A stretch of DNA of 64,000 nucleotides. Origin: Akkermansia sp. Lineage in GTDB: Bacteria > Verrucomicrobiota > Verrucomicrobiia > Verrucomicrobiales > Akkermansiaceae. The translations under genes were made by a program, and so were the position numbers. The stretch spans positions 1-64,000 of the forward strand of contig JAFVIC010000112.1 of NCBI GenBank assembly GCA_017477935.1. Reading direction: 5' to 3'. Under the pieces are notes generated by a model. It made no database searches and had not been told where the DNA came from. It saw only the letters and a list, made by a program, of their open reading frames with translations. Position 1 is the stretch's first letter. Each line of letters begins with the position of its first letter. This document shows, one piece after another, positions 35,477 to 43,730 of this stretch.

Positions 35477-37071
35477 TCGTAATAGGTATGCCGACGCGGA
35501 TCTATAGCCTCTCTCACGGCCTCGCCCACAAAGGTGACCAGCACCAGTACCGTGACCAGTGCGAAGAACGCAGACGAAACCACCCACGGCGATGAGAGCT
35601 TGGAAAGGCCGTCATTGAGCAGCCTCCCCCAGGAAGGATAGGAATCCGGCAGGCCGAAGCCCATGTAGTCCAACCCGGCAAGGGAAAGCACCACAGCGGC
35701 AAAGCTGAATGGCAGCAGGGTCACAACGATACCGGTGAGGTTAGGCAGAATATGGCGGCAGAGTATGTGGAAAGTACCGGCTCCCATCACCCGGGCGGCA
35801 GCCACATATTCGCGGGTCTTTTCTTTCATGGTGGCCGTACGCACCAGGTAGGTGATGTGAATCCACCCGAAAGCGGCCAGCACCCCCATGGTGAAGAACA
35901 TACCGAGCATTTCATGCGGCACGAAGTCCGAAAGAACCATCACCACCAACAGGAACGGCAACTGAGAAAACACCTCAATCACACGCTGGGTCACCAAATC
36001 AAAGGTACCGGCAAAATATCCCATGAACATGCCCAGTGCCAGACCGATGGCATATATTATCGGCACGTAAAAGAGCGCAGCCTTTATGTTGACCTGCAGA
36101 CCGCCGAACAGATAGGCCGCGATATCCGCCCCCTGACTGTTTGTCCCCAGCAGGTGGTCACCGGTCAGGGGCGGTGCGGGATGATAATACACACGGTGCA
36201 CGCTCTCCGCCGGCGTGAGCGCCAGGAAATCGGCCTCGCTGCCATTACCGTAATAATGGTGAGATTTGAGTTTCCCCTGCTCATACATGGCAGAGTACAC
36301 CTCGCGGCCGTCTTCTGACCAGCCCTGGGCATGCCCATCAGGCAGACCGCGACGGTAACGCAGGCGTAAATGAGCGCGCCCATTGGGGTACAGGCGGCTG
36401 GCCTGGCCGTTATAAAGAGTCTCGCCATCCGGTTCACAAAGCAGTCCCTCCCTGAACGTCAACTGCTCGGAGGGAAATGGCACGGCGTCCATCGTGGCAT
36501 CGTAGGGAATCAGCGGCATCAGAACGAGATTAGGCATACCCGGCTTGCCGCACTCTGATTTGAGCTTACGGTAGTCAGCCTCGGCATGGGCCTCATTCCC
36601 GCTCAGGCCGAACTGGCGGCCGGTATAAATATCGCGACTGAAGGCCGGCAGGTACATGTTCTCACCATCGCAGACCAACAAAGCACGCTTACCCACAATA
36701 CACTGGTCCAGCCCGGCCAGCAACAGTAGTGCCACAAGCGCCATCAATGACCAATAACCACGCCGGAACTTGCGGAACTGCGCCCAGCGCCGCTCCACCA
36801 TGGGAGCCACGCGCATACTTTCCCGCCGCCGCACCAGCAAATACACCCCGGCGGCAAATATCAGGGCCATGCATAACCAACCGAACCAGTGCACACGCCC
36901 GTCAGCCGCCGCCAGCGGGCACGCCTCAGCCGGCAGAGAAAGCAGGTTCATCTCACGGCTCACGGTAAACGGCCATGACAGGGTGGGTAACAGCCAGCCA
37001 TACAGCTCCGCCAGGCTGCCCAACACGGCAGCCAGTATCAGCAGAAGAGCGATGATGTTTTTCTTCTTCAT
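35473..37071 (-). CDS. yejE: Peptide ABC permease YejE-like with MORN-like insert
   Basis: 532 residues against about 340 for E. coli YejE. The family start WAQFRKFRRGYWSL appears only at residue ~96, after an extra N-terminal region with two hydrophobic segments. KRALLVCDGENMYLPAF and the membrane domain (from about 305: LLGTNSQGADIAAYLFGG, EAA loop AAARVMGAGTFHILCRHILPN) match YejE. Between them, residues ~217-277 look like MORN_2 repeats (ETLYNGQASRLYPNG, REVYSAMYEQGK, HHYYGNG) in the predicted periplasmic loop. It overlaps both neighbours by 1-4 bp. Confidence 0.88.
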   Translation of the reverse strand: MKKKNIIALLLILAAVLGSLAELYGWLLPTLSWPFTVSREMNLLSLPAEACPLAAADGRVHWFGWLCMALIFAAGVYLLVRRRESMRVAPMVERRWAQFRKFRRGYWSLMALVALLLLAGLDQCIVGKRALLVCDGENMYLPAFSRDIYTGRQFGLSGNEAHAEADYRKLKSECGKPGMPNLVLMPLIPYDATMDAVPFPSEQLTFREGLLCEPDGETLYNGQASRLYPNGRAHLRLRYRRGLPDGHAQGWSEDGREVYSAMYEQGKLKSHHYYGNGSEADFLALTPAESVHRVYYHPAPPLTGDHLLGTNSQGADIAAYLFGGLQVNIKAALFYVPIIYAIGLALGMFMGYFAGTFDLVTQRVIEVFSQLPFLLVVMVLSDFVPHEMLGMFFTMGVLAAFGWIHITYLVRTATMKEKTREYVAAARVMGAGTFHILCRHILPNLTGIVVTLLPFSFAAVVLSLAGLDYMGFGLPDSYPSWGRLLNDGLSKLSSPWVVSSAFFALVTVLVLVTFVGEAVREAIDPRRHTYYE

Positions 37072-38396
37072 CAGTCAAAGCGTATGCGCGGGTCGATACA
37101 AGCTACCAGAATATCCGAAAGCAGATTCCCCACCACAATCAAAGCCGAGCTGAGCAGCAGCGTACCCATGATGAGCGAGTAATCCTTATCCATAAGCGCC
37201 TGAAAACTCAGCATGCCAAAGCCCTGTATATCAAACACCCGCTCAATAAGCAGCGAGCCGGCCACCACACCGCAAAGCGTGCTGCCCAGGGTGGAGGCCA
37301 GCGGTATGACCGAATTGCGGAAAGCATGCCGCCACACGGCACGGCGGAAAGGCACGCCCTTGGCCACGGCGGTGCGCACATAATCGGCCGAGATATTCTC
37401 CATGAGATTGTTCTTCATCATCATGGTAATCATGGCGAATGAACCGACCACATAGCAACTGAGGGGCAATACGGTGTGGTGCGCCAGGTCTTTCACCTGC
37501 TCCCACAAGCTCATACCGGGAAAATCAGGCGATGTCAGCCCGTAGAGCGGGAACCACTCCAACCGAGCCCCCAGATACACCAGCAGTACAGCCCCCAGAG
37601 CAAAACCGGGCACGGCATAGCCCAGGAAAACGAACAGGCTCGACACACTATCAAACCAGCTGTTGTGGCTCAATGCCTTATACACCCCGAGGGGCACACT
37701 GATGAGGTATGATATCAACACCCCCAAAATACCGAAATAGAGAGAAACAGGCAGGCGCTCAAACATCATACCCACCACGGGTTCATTGTATTTGTACGAG
37801 CGCCCCAGACTGCCTTGCAGCAACCCATCAAAAGCCTTGCGATATGCCACCACACGCCAGCGGCGACATGTCGGGCTCTCCGCTCGCTCTGCGATGGCCG
37901 TTTCATCCGTCACGCCATTGCGGCGAGCCCAGCGCTCCGCGCGCTCAAGCGGGGATTCCAGCCGCATGCGCCAGCCCTCTTCCTCGAACCAGGGTTCCGC
38001 CAGGTAATTGACCGAATTCCCCTCACGCTGCACTTCGATAACGGCGCAATTACCGCTGAGAGATGAGATAGTGAGCACAGCGCTGTCATCATCCCCGAAT
38101 TCAGCCTTGGCAATCTCCACCTCGCGGCGTCGAATCCCCAGCCACTGCAGGTATGCCAGCCACACGGGTTTCTGCAGATTGAACAGCTCTTCCAGGCGCT
38201 CAATATCGGCCTCGCTGACCATGGTTCCGGTCGGTCCGGCAGACCGTTCACCGGCAAGGGCACCGATTGCCTGCTCCTGTAATATGCGCTCTACAGGCCC
38301 CCCCGGCACCATGCGAGTAAGGCAAAACACCACAAAGGTGATACCAATCAGCGTGATTGGTATCAACAACAGGCGGCGTATGATGTACTTGCGCAT
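37071..38396 (-). CDS. yejB: Peptide ABC permease YejB-like with periplasmic insert
   Basis: 441 residues; E. coli YejB has 364. The N-terminus (MRKYIIRRLLLIPITL) and the end (DPRIRFD) match YejB closely, as do VPLGVYKALSHNSWFDS and the EAA loop (TAVAKGVPFRRAVWRHAFRNSVIP). About 100 residues (roughly 88-190), predicted to lie in the first periplasmic loop, are extra. First gene of the operon yejB-yejE-yejA-ATPase, all overlapping or tightly spaced. YejABEF imports peptides such as microcin C in E. coli; the native substrate here is unknown. Confidence 0.9.
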   Translation of the reverse strand: MRKYIIRRLLLIPITLIGITFVVFCLTRMVPGGPVERILQEQAIGALAGERSAGPTGTMVSEADIERLEELFNLQKPVWLAYLQWLGIRRREVEIAKAEFGDDDSAVLTISSLSGNCAVIEVQREGNSVNYLAEPWFEEEGWRMRLESPLERAERWARRNGVTDETAIAERAESPTCRRWRVVAYRKAFDGLLQGSLGRSYKYNEPVVGMMFERLPVSLYFGILGVLISYLISVPLGVYKALSHNSWFDSVSSLFVFLGYAVPGFALGAVLLVYLGARLEWFPLYGLTSPDFPGMSLWEQVKDLAHHTVLPLSCYVVGSFAMITMMMKNNLMENISADYVRTAVAKGVPFRRAVWRHAFRNSVIPLASTLGSTLCGVVAGSLLIERVFDIQGFGMLSFQALMDKDYSLIMGTLLLSSALIVVGNLLSDILVACIDPRIRFD

Positions 38397-38407
38397 TTAC
38401 GGGTGTT

Positions 38408-38436
38408 ATTCTATCATATTATCCCCACCACCGCAA
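38408..38436 (-). promoter_or_regulatory. Promoter of the yej operon
   Basis: On the minus strand: TTGCGG (38431-38436), a 17-bp spacer and TAGAAT (38408-38413), 11 bp before the yejB ATG. Confidence 0.65.
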
Positions 38437-38495
38437 GCACTTAGTACGCCCCGATGCACCATCCTGCAAAATTATTGCGCAGGAGTCACATCATC

Positions 38496-39881
38496 TCACG
38501 CCTCGTCATCCATTTCATCCGGTTCTTCTGCCCCATCGGCAAACAGCTCGTAGGCAATGGAATCCACAATCTCCACGTCGGCAAACTCACCGACAGGCAA
38601 AGTGGGGTCGACATGAATGGTGCCGTCGACATCGGGGGCATCCCACGGGCCGCGAGCGATACCGGGGGAATCCACCAGCACACGGATAGTCTGCCCCACG
38701 CACTCCTGCCCGATTTCATCGGCAATACCGGCCAGAATCATCGACAACTCATTCGCGCGGCGCTTGCGGGTAGCATGGTGTACCTGCCCTTTCATCTTGG
38801 CGGCCAGCGAGCCTTCTTCCCTCGAATAGGGGAATACGCCGGCGCGCTCAAAACGGAACTCGCGGATAAAATCGCGCAGCTCGGCATGGTCATCTTCCGT
38901 CTCACCGGGCAGGCCGCTGATGAATGTGGTACGCAGGCCGATACCGGGCACAGCTGCGCGCAGGTCACGGATGAGGTTGCGGATGTAGTCGCCATCAGTC
39001 TTGCGGCGCTGCTCCTCAAGTATATGAGCGGCAATGTGCTGCAAGGGGATGTCGACATACTTCACCACCTTGTCGCAGGTGGCGAAGACCTCTATCAGCT
39101 CACGGCTCCAGTGCGCCGGGTGGGTGTAGAGCACGCGAACCCAGAAATCACCGGGCAAGTCATTAATTTCGCGCAGCAGGCTTGCCAGCGATTCGCCCCG
39201 GGCAGAGTCCACCCCGCTGGTCTTGGTTGCCTTCTGCTCCCATTTGTCCATACCGTAGTAGGTCGTATCCTGAGCAATGAGGTTAATCTCGCGGCACCCT
39301 TGCTCCACCAGGGCGCGCACCTCGCGCAGGATATTGGCCTGCGGGCGGCTGCGGTGACCGCCACGTATACGGGGAATCACGCAGTAGGCACAAGCGTGGT
39401 TACACCCTTCGGCAATTTTGACGTATGCCGTGTGCGGGGACGTCAGGCGGTAGCGCGTGTCACCGAAATCGGGCATGAGTTTGGAAACTTTCGTACTGTA
39501 CACCTTCTCCGCCGTACCCAGCAGACAAGCCGTGGCAATCTCGGCAATCTCGCACACCTTGTCCACACCCACAAAACAATCGGCCTCGGGCATGATTTTC
39601 ACCAAATCCTGAGCATAGCGTTGCGACAGACAACCGGCTACAATGATTTTCTGCTCAGCGGGGGCCTCCCCGGCTTCGCGGGCACGGGCGGCAGCGAAAA
39701 TGGTATCAATAGCCTCCTGCTTGGCAGGGTCAATGAAGGCACAGGTGTTAATGATGAGCACTGCAGCCTGTTCGGGCTCGGTTTTCACAAACCCCGCGGC
39801 CAACATGCGGTCAACCATCACCTCCGAATCCACCAGATTCTTAGCACAACCAAGCGATATTATAGCAAACTGAACGGCCAT
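38496..39881 (-). CDS. rimO: Ribosomal protein S12 methylthiotransferase RimO
   Basis: 461 residues. RimO adds a methylthio group to Asp89 of ribosomal protein S12. The N-terminal UPF0004 domain carries its cluster cysteines (SLGCAKN, NTCAFID, AGCLSQRY). The radical-SAM CxxxCxxC motif is CNHACAYC, followed by IPRIRGGHRSR, which separates RimO from MiaB. A TRAM domain ends the protein. The frame opens 66 bp earlier, but the ATG at 39881 matches the family start (FAIISLGCAKN) and lies 6 bp after a -10 box. Confidence 0.95.
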   Translation of the reverse strand: MAVQFAIISLGCAKNLVDSEVMVDRMLAAGFVKTEPEQAAVLIINTCAFIDPAKQEAIDTIFAAARAREAGEAPAEQKIIVAGCLSQRYAQDLVKIMPEADCFVGVDKVCEIAEIATACLLGTAEKVYSTKVSKLMPDFGDTRYRLTSPHTAYVKIAEGCNHACAYCVIPRIRGGHRSRPQANILREVRALVEQGCREINLIAQDTTYYGMDKWEQKATKTSGVDSARGESLASLLREINDLPGDFWVRVLYTHPAHWSRELIEVFATCDKVVKYVDIPLQHIAAHILEEQRRKTDGDYIRNLIRDLRAAVPGIGLRTTFISGLPGETEDDHAELRDFIREFRFERAGVFPYSREEGSLAAKMKGQVHHATRKRRANELSMILAGIADEIGQECVGQTIRVLVDSPGIARGPWDAPDVDGTIHVDPTLPVGEFADVEIVDSIAYELFADGAEEPDEMDDEA

Positions 39882-39887
39882 GCCCGA

Positions 39888-39916
39888 ATCATACCCGAAC
39901 CGTTGCAAAATTGCAA
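39888..39916 (-). promoter_or_regulatory. rimO promoter
   Basis: On the minus strand: TTGCAA (39911-39916), a 17-bp spacer and TATGAT (39888-39893), 6 bp before the ATG. Confidence 0.65.
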
Positions 39917-39974
39917 GCACAACATTCAGGCTTACGGAGCACCCCAAGGCTGTCGTCCCCCTTTTCCGGGGCGG

Positions 39975-40412
39975 CTACCCTTTGTTCCACGCAACTACCC
40001 GTTGGCTGAAGGTACTGACTACAGCACCATGCGGAGAATCCGCCGTCCCCTGCGCGAGAGAGTCAAAATTGACGTCGAACCCATACAGGTGTGTGGGCGG
40101 AGCCGAGACAAAATCTTTGCGGTCAATGGAATAGTGCACCGATGTCTCCTGCCCCACGCGACCGTAAGACACGGTGAGGGTGCGGTCGGCATTGGCGCGC
40201 ACCCACGGGGCCTCGTTCTCATCGAGCAAACGGGCACAGAGTGTTTCATCTTCATATTTCACCACATGCAAGGCCTTGCCGCTGAAGGGCAAAAGCCCCA
40301 CGTGAGTCCAGGAAAAACGGCCGAACTGAATCGACTGGCTCTGCACCGCCACAAATACAGCGGCAACTGCCAGAACCGCTGTTACCACCACTGCTGCCGG
40401 ATACGTTTTCAT
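39975..40412 (-). CDS. Membrane-anchored protein of unknown function
   Basis: 145 residues. An N-terminal hydrophobic segment (residues 7-23) acts as signal or anchor; about 120 polar residues, predicted beta-rich, are exported (SIQFGRFSWTHVG, TLTVSYGRVGQ, HYSIDRKDF). Not recognised. It lies between the terminator at 40448-40484 and rimO. No good promoter was seen directly upstream. Confidence 0.6.
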   Translation of the reverse strand: MKTYPAAVVVTAVLAVAAVFVAVQSQSIQFGRFSWTHVGLLPFSGKALHVVKYEDETLCARLLDENEAPWVRANADRTLTVSYGRVGQETSVHYSIDRKDFVSAPPTHLYGFDVNFDSLAQGTADSPHGAVVSTFSQRVVAWNKG

Positions 40413-40447
40413 TCACCGTTCAGACGCCTCGGCAGCACCTGCCGTTC

Positions 40448-40484
40448 AAAAAAAATGACCGTTGCAGTGACATACCGCAACGGT
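40448..40484 (-). terminator. Terminator of the small membrane-protein gene
   Basis: On the minus strand: ACCGTTGC / GCAACGGT stem, 11-nt loop, then CA and a run of eight T. Confidence 0.8.
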
Positions 40485-40511
40485 TGAATTAACAAAACAA
40501 GCGGCAGGGAC

Positions 40512-40691
40512 TCAGCGATGCCGGATTGCCGACACCAACAACCAGAGAGCCCACGCGATATCGAGCACGCAAAAGGAATAAAAGGCTATCTGATATCCGC
40601 CGGAGGGCATGTGTAGCGCATACCACAGAAAGAACACGCCCAACGCTGCAAAAAAAGCACTGCGAATGATTTTTCCCAAACGAGTATTCAT
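40512..40691 (-). CDS. Small two-span membrane protein, 59 residues
   Basis: A 59-residue gene starting with ATG and ending with TGA. Two hydrophobic segments are separated by a short polar turn: AFFAALGVFFLWYAL (about 13-27) and FYSFCVLDIAWALWLLVSA (about 37-55), with basic residues at both ends (RLGKIIR, RHR), as in small inner-membrane proteins. It fits the strand of the flanking genes and is followed by a good terminator. It lies 57 bp after the FKBP gene and may be co-transcribed. No family was recognised. Confidence 0.65.
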   Translation of the reverse strand: MNTRLGKIIRSAFFAALGVFFLWYALHMPSGGYQIAFYSFCVLDIAWALWLLVSAIRHR

Positions 40692-40712
40692 GGGTGCAGA
40701 AAAGCGCCATCC

Positions 40713-40733
40713 GCGGGCGGATTCGCCGCCCGC
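40713..40733 (-). terminator. Possible weak terminator after the FKBP gene
   Basis: An 8-bp GC stem (GCGGGCGG / CCGCCCGC) with a 5-nt loop; CTTTTC follows some bases later on the minus strand, so it may only attenuate. Confidence 0.35.
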
Positions 40734-40748
40734 AGACGACTGAAGGGG

Positions 40749-41387
40749 TTACTTAGTGAGGCCAAGCAGCTCCATCTCGAAAATCAGCGTCGAGTTCGGA
40801 CCGATGCTGCCGGGACCGTTGGCACCGTAAGCCAGATTGGCGGGGATAGTCACGCGCCACTTGGCACCCACAGGCATGAGTTTGAGCGCCTCGGTGAAAC
40901 CGGGTATAACCTGACGGATGTTGAACTTCACAGGCTGACGGGACTGATCGAACACGGTGCCATCTACCAGCGTGCCTTTGTACATCACCTCAGCTGTGGG
41001 GGCATCTCCATGCACGGCGGGGTCATATTTCTCCGTACCGCCGGCGGTCAGAACCTCGTACTGCAAACCGCTCTCGGTGGTAATCACCTCGGGGCGCTTG
41101 CCATTCTCGGCCATGTACCGGCGACCTTTCTCAAGATTTTCCTCACCGACTTTCCTGCCACGCTCCTGCAGCATGGACACAAAAGCCTGCTGATATTCCT
41201 CCACCTTTTCGTCGATGATGCTCATGTCAGCCTCACCGGAAATGCCGTCTTTCACACCTTTTGCCAGCATGTCGGCCACCACGTCATCAGCTTCGATTCC
41301 GGGGAGCATCTGCGGCAGCATCTGGCTGCCCAGGCGGTACCCGATGAGATACCCCATCACTTCTTTCATTTTGTCCTGATCGGTCAT
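40749..41387 (-). CDS. FKBP-type peptidyl-prolyl isomerase (Mip/FklB-like)
   Basis: 212 residues in two parts: a helical N-terminal dimerisation region (about 1-95, [17 protein letters not shown]) and the FKBP catalytic domain ([62 protein letters not shown]). It speeds proline isomerisation during protein folding. There is no signal peptide, unlike Mip or FkpA, so this copy is predicted to be cytoplasmic as is FklB. Own promoter, 6 bp before the ATG. Confidence 0.92.
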   Translation of the reverse strand: MTDQDKMKEVMGYLIGYRLGSQMLPQMLPGIEADDVVADMLAKGVKDGISGEADMSIIDEKVEEYQQAFVSMLQERGRKVGEENLEKGRRYMAENGKRPEVITTESGLQYEVLTAGGTEKYDPAVHGDAPTAEVMYKGTLVDGTVFDQSRQPVKFNIRQVIPGFTEALKLMPVGAKWRVTIPANLAYGANGPGSIGPNSTLIFEMELLGLTK

Positions 41388-41393
41388 GCGCGC

Positions 41394-41422
41394 ATTTTAT
41401 CACACCCCCTGCCCCATGACAA
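41394..41422 (-). promoter_or_regulatory. Promoter of the FKBP gene
   Basis: On the minus strand: TTGTCA (41417-41422), a 17-bp spacer and TAAAAT (41394-41399), 6 bp before the ATG. Confidence 0.7.
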
Positions 41423-41453
41423 GCCGCAGCAAAGTCATAACCTTTCTTTCGGC

Positions 41454-41482
41454 TTGCTACTGCGGACCGGAAAGTATATACT
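41454..41482 (+). promoter_or_regulatory. Promoter of the 100-residue membrane protein gene
   Basis: TTGCTA (41454-41459), a 17-bp spacer and TATACT (41477-41482), 7 bp before the ATG. Confidence 0.65.
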
Positions 41483-41489
41483 TGTTACT

Positions 41490-41792
41490 ATGTTTCTGAT
41501 ACTGCATGTGCTCTACCTTGTACCTTTGCTGCTTGCTTTCATCTTGGCATGCATCACGGAGAAGGATACGTGGTATCTGCCCTACCTCAAATGGCTGACA
41601 TCTCTCGCGGCCATTCCTTTGGCCTTGCCGCTCTATGCGATAGCAAGCTGCTTCTTTTTCTATGCCGGGGCGAACGCGGTGCCTACCTACATCTGCGTCA
41701 TCACCGGAGTCATCAGCTTGGGTATTGCGCTGTATCTGGGCTACCGGCTCATCGATATATTCAGGTACCTGATTGAACGCCTGAAAAGATAA
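41490..41792 (+). CDS. Small three-span membrane protein
   Basis: 100 residues, not recognised. Three hydrophobic segments: residues 1-22 (FLILHVLYLVPLLLAFILA), about 34-60 (LTSLAAIPLALPLYAIASCFFFYAG), and about 65-88 (YICVITGVISLGIALYLGYRLI), ending in a basic tail (RYLIERLKR). The frame extends far upstream through the antisense of the FKBP gene, but the ATG at 41490 lies exactly 7 bp after a good promoter and starts directly with a membrane segment. Confidence 0.65.
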   Translation: MFLILHVLYLVPLLLAFILACITEKDTWYLPYLKWLTSLAAIPLALPLYAIASCFFFYAGANAVPTYICVITGVISLGIALYLGYRLIDIFRYLIERLKR

Positions 41793-41816
41793 CACACTCT
41801 TTGGCGCATTTCTTTA

Positions 41817-41845
41817 TTGTCAAACGCAGCGTGATGGGGTAGAAT
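41817..41845 (+). promoter_or_regulatory. Promoter of the second ATPase-nuclease operon
   Basis: TTGTCA (41817-41822), a 17-bp spacer and TAGAAT (41840-41845), 7 bp before the ATG. Confidence 0.7.
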
Positions 41846-41852
41846 AGCAGGT

Positions 41853-42941
41853 ATGATAAGAAAGCTGGCAGTGGAGGGTGTAACGGTGTTTCCGCAGCGC
41901 GAAGTATTTCACTTCGTGCCTGGGGTGAACATCATTGTGGGCGGCAATGATTCCGGTAAAAGCCACCTGATGAAACTGTGCTACGCGCTCACCAAGTGGG
42001 GCTGCGATGGCAACCGCCGCGAACTGCCCGAAGTCTGGGCCGAAGAAAAACGCCTGCGCCGCGATTTAATGCGCGTGTTCGGCACCCATAACCTCACCTC
42101 ACTCACCGCTCGCAATCGCGGCAACGGACAGGCGGCGGTACAGGCCGCACTCGAGGGGTACAAGGTGCCGCTCGGCTCGGCTGAGCTGGATTTTCGATTC
42201 TCGGCCGGGCAGGAGGAAGAAGGCCTGCACATCAAGAAGTTACCGCAGCGCTTTCTGAATGAGAACGCCGTCTTCATCTCGCCGCGCGAGGTGCTCTCCA
42301 TCTACCCCTGCTACATGCAGGCGGGCAAGCGCTACCCGGAACTGCTCGATTCCGCCAGCTGGGAACTCTGCCGCGCACTGGAAGAGGAACCTGCCGGCAG
42401 CCCCCTGCCCGAAGCGCTGCGCTACGTGATGAAACAGATAGAAACCCTGCTTTCCGGCAAGTTACAGCGTCTCAACGGGCGTTTCTACCTGAAACGCCCC
42501 TGCCAGGAACCGCTGGAACTCAATTTAGTGGCGGAGGGCTTCAAGCGAATCGGCACGCTGGGACTGCTTATCGGCAACGGCACAGTGCGCCCGGGTACCA
42601 CCCTGTTCTGGGATGAACCCGAGATGAACCTCAACACCACCCACCTGCCCTTGCTGGTCAACATCATACTCGGTCTCTGCCGCGCCGGAGTTCAGCTCAT
42701 GCTTACCACACACAGTCTCTTTCTGCTGCGTGAGTTGGTCATTCAGCTGGCAGACAGGCAAAACGGCAAACTCAGCCGCCGATTCTTCGGTCTGCAGCCG
42801 CCCGGCGACAACCGGTGCGGCGTGCGCACCTCGGTTGGCAACGCCCTCGATGAAATCGACCACATCGACAGTCTGGACGCCGAAATGGAACAAGCCGACC
42901 GCTACCTCAATATGAACCTCGAACCCGGAGAGCAGGCATAA
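41853..42941 (+). CDS. ABC-type/OLD-like AAA ATPase, second copy
   Basis: 362 residues, a diverged relative of the ATPase at 13553-14587. Walker A is GGNDSGKS near residue 31; the shared middle motif is FISPREVLSIY; the signature region is LVAEGFKRIGTLG; Walker B is TTLFWDEPEMNLN; the switch His is in LMLTTHSLFLL. Two differences from copy 1: the ABC signature serine is replaced (VAEG versus SEG), and Walker B is DEPEM instead of DELES. Base composition matches the host, so this copy is older here or has adapted. The partner gene starts 2 bp after its stop. Confidence 0.85.
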   Translation: MIRKLAVEGVTVFPQREVFHFVPGVNIIVGGNDSGKSHLMKLCYALTKWGCDGNRRELPEVWAEEKRLRRDLMRVFGTHNLTSLTARNRGNGQAAVQAALEGYKVPLGSAELDFRFSAGQEEEGLHIKKLPQRFLNENAVFISPREVLSIYPCYMQAGKRYPELLDSASWELCRALEEEPAGSPLPEALRYVMKQIETLLSGKLQRLNGRFYLKRPCQEPLELNLVAEGFKRIGTLGLLIGNGTVRPGTTLFWDEPEMNLNTTHLPLLVNIILGLCRAGVQLMLTTHSLFLLRELVIQLADRQNGKLSRRFFGLQPPGDNRCGVRTSVGNALDEIDHIDSLDAEMEQADRYLNMNLEPGEQA

Positions 42942-42943
42942 GC

Positions 42944-43714
42944 GTGTTTCAGGCCGGTACCAGTTGTGTGGAGGGCTTGCACCGCTTTAATTTCGAAGCC
43001 GGGTACTATGTGTGCCGCTTCGAGTGCTCCCCTTTTTATTCGCACCATGCGCAGAACTTCTGCAGCAGCTGCAAAGAGATGGATTTCGTGCTCTACCACC
43101 CGGGCAAAAAAGAGCTCTGGCTCATAGAGGTGAAAGACTACCGCTTCAACGCCCGCCCCAAGGTGCGGGATTTGGTAGACAAACTGTGCCGCAAGGTGAA
43201 AGACTGCCTGTTCCTGCTGCGTGCGGCGGCTATCTGTGCCCCTGAGGAAGAACCGGCTGAGGGAATCTCGTTGCGCGACATTGCCCGCATGAGCCTGCAA
43301 GCCAAGCACATACGCATAGCCTTCACCATCGAGCTGGCACGTACCGGACTTTTCCCGCCCAAGAGCCTGCTGGCCACTATCAAAGATTTACTCTATCGGC
43401 AGATTCGCTTCATTGACCCCGATATGGTCTGCCTGCCCATCACCGAATCCGGCACCGACCCCCGCTGCCCCTGGACTATTACCGCCGCCGGCAACGACCA
43501 CTCCTCCCGAATTCAGAAACGCATAGAAGAAGCCGCACGCGCCCGCGAAAAAGAGCAGAAAATCGCCGCAGAACAAGCCCGCGCAGCCGAACGCCGTGAG
43601 CGCAAACGCAAGGCTAAGGCCCGTAAAAGCAACGTCCCGCTCTGGAAACAACGTGCCGCAGAGCGCGAAGCCGGTCAGACAGGTACCCACGCCGACCGTC
43701 GGAAAAAGCTCTGA
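42944..43714 (+). CDS. PD-(D/E)XK nuclease-like partner, second copy
   Basis: 256 residues, GTG start. Residues 47-64 form a good PD-(D/E)XK core: D47 in EMDFVLYHPG, a hydrophobic strand, and EVK (62-64). The 15-residue spacing equals the first copy (14584-15108), and the same order follows: helix VRDLVDKLCRKVKDCLF, strand HIRIAFTIELA. Five cysteines before the core (CVE, CRFEC, FCSSC) could bind metal. The C-terminus (about 190-256) is a Lys/Arg/Ala/Glu-rich tail absent from copy 1. It probably works with the ATPase on DNA; activity is inferred. Confidence 0.72.
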   Translation: MFQAGTSCVEGLHRFNFEAGYYVCRFECSPFYSHHAQNFCSSCKEMDFVLYHPGKKELWLIEVKDYRFNARPKVRDLVDKLCRKVKDCLFLLRAAAICAPEEEPAEGISLRDIARMSLQAKHIRIAFTIELARTGLFPPKSLLATIKDLLYRQIRFIDPDMVCLPITESGTDPRCPWTITAAGNDHSSRIQKRIEEAARAREKEQKIAAEQARAAERRERKRKAKARKSNVPLWKQRAAEREAGQTGTHADRRKKL

Positions 43715-43730
43715 TTCCCACACCGCTCTC

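Noticed and set aside
38454..40487. A 677-codon plus-strand frame across rimO and its neighbour
   Set aside because: It runs antisense to rimO, whose motifs are unambiguous, and crosses two promoters.
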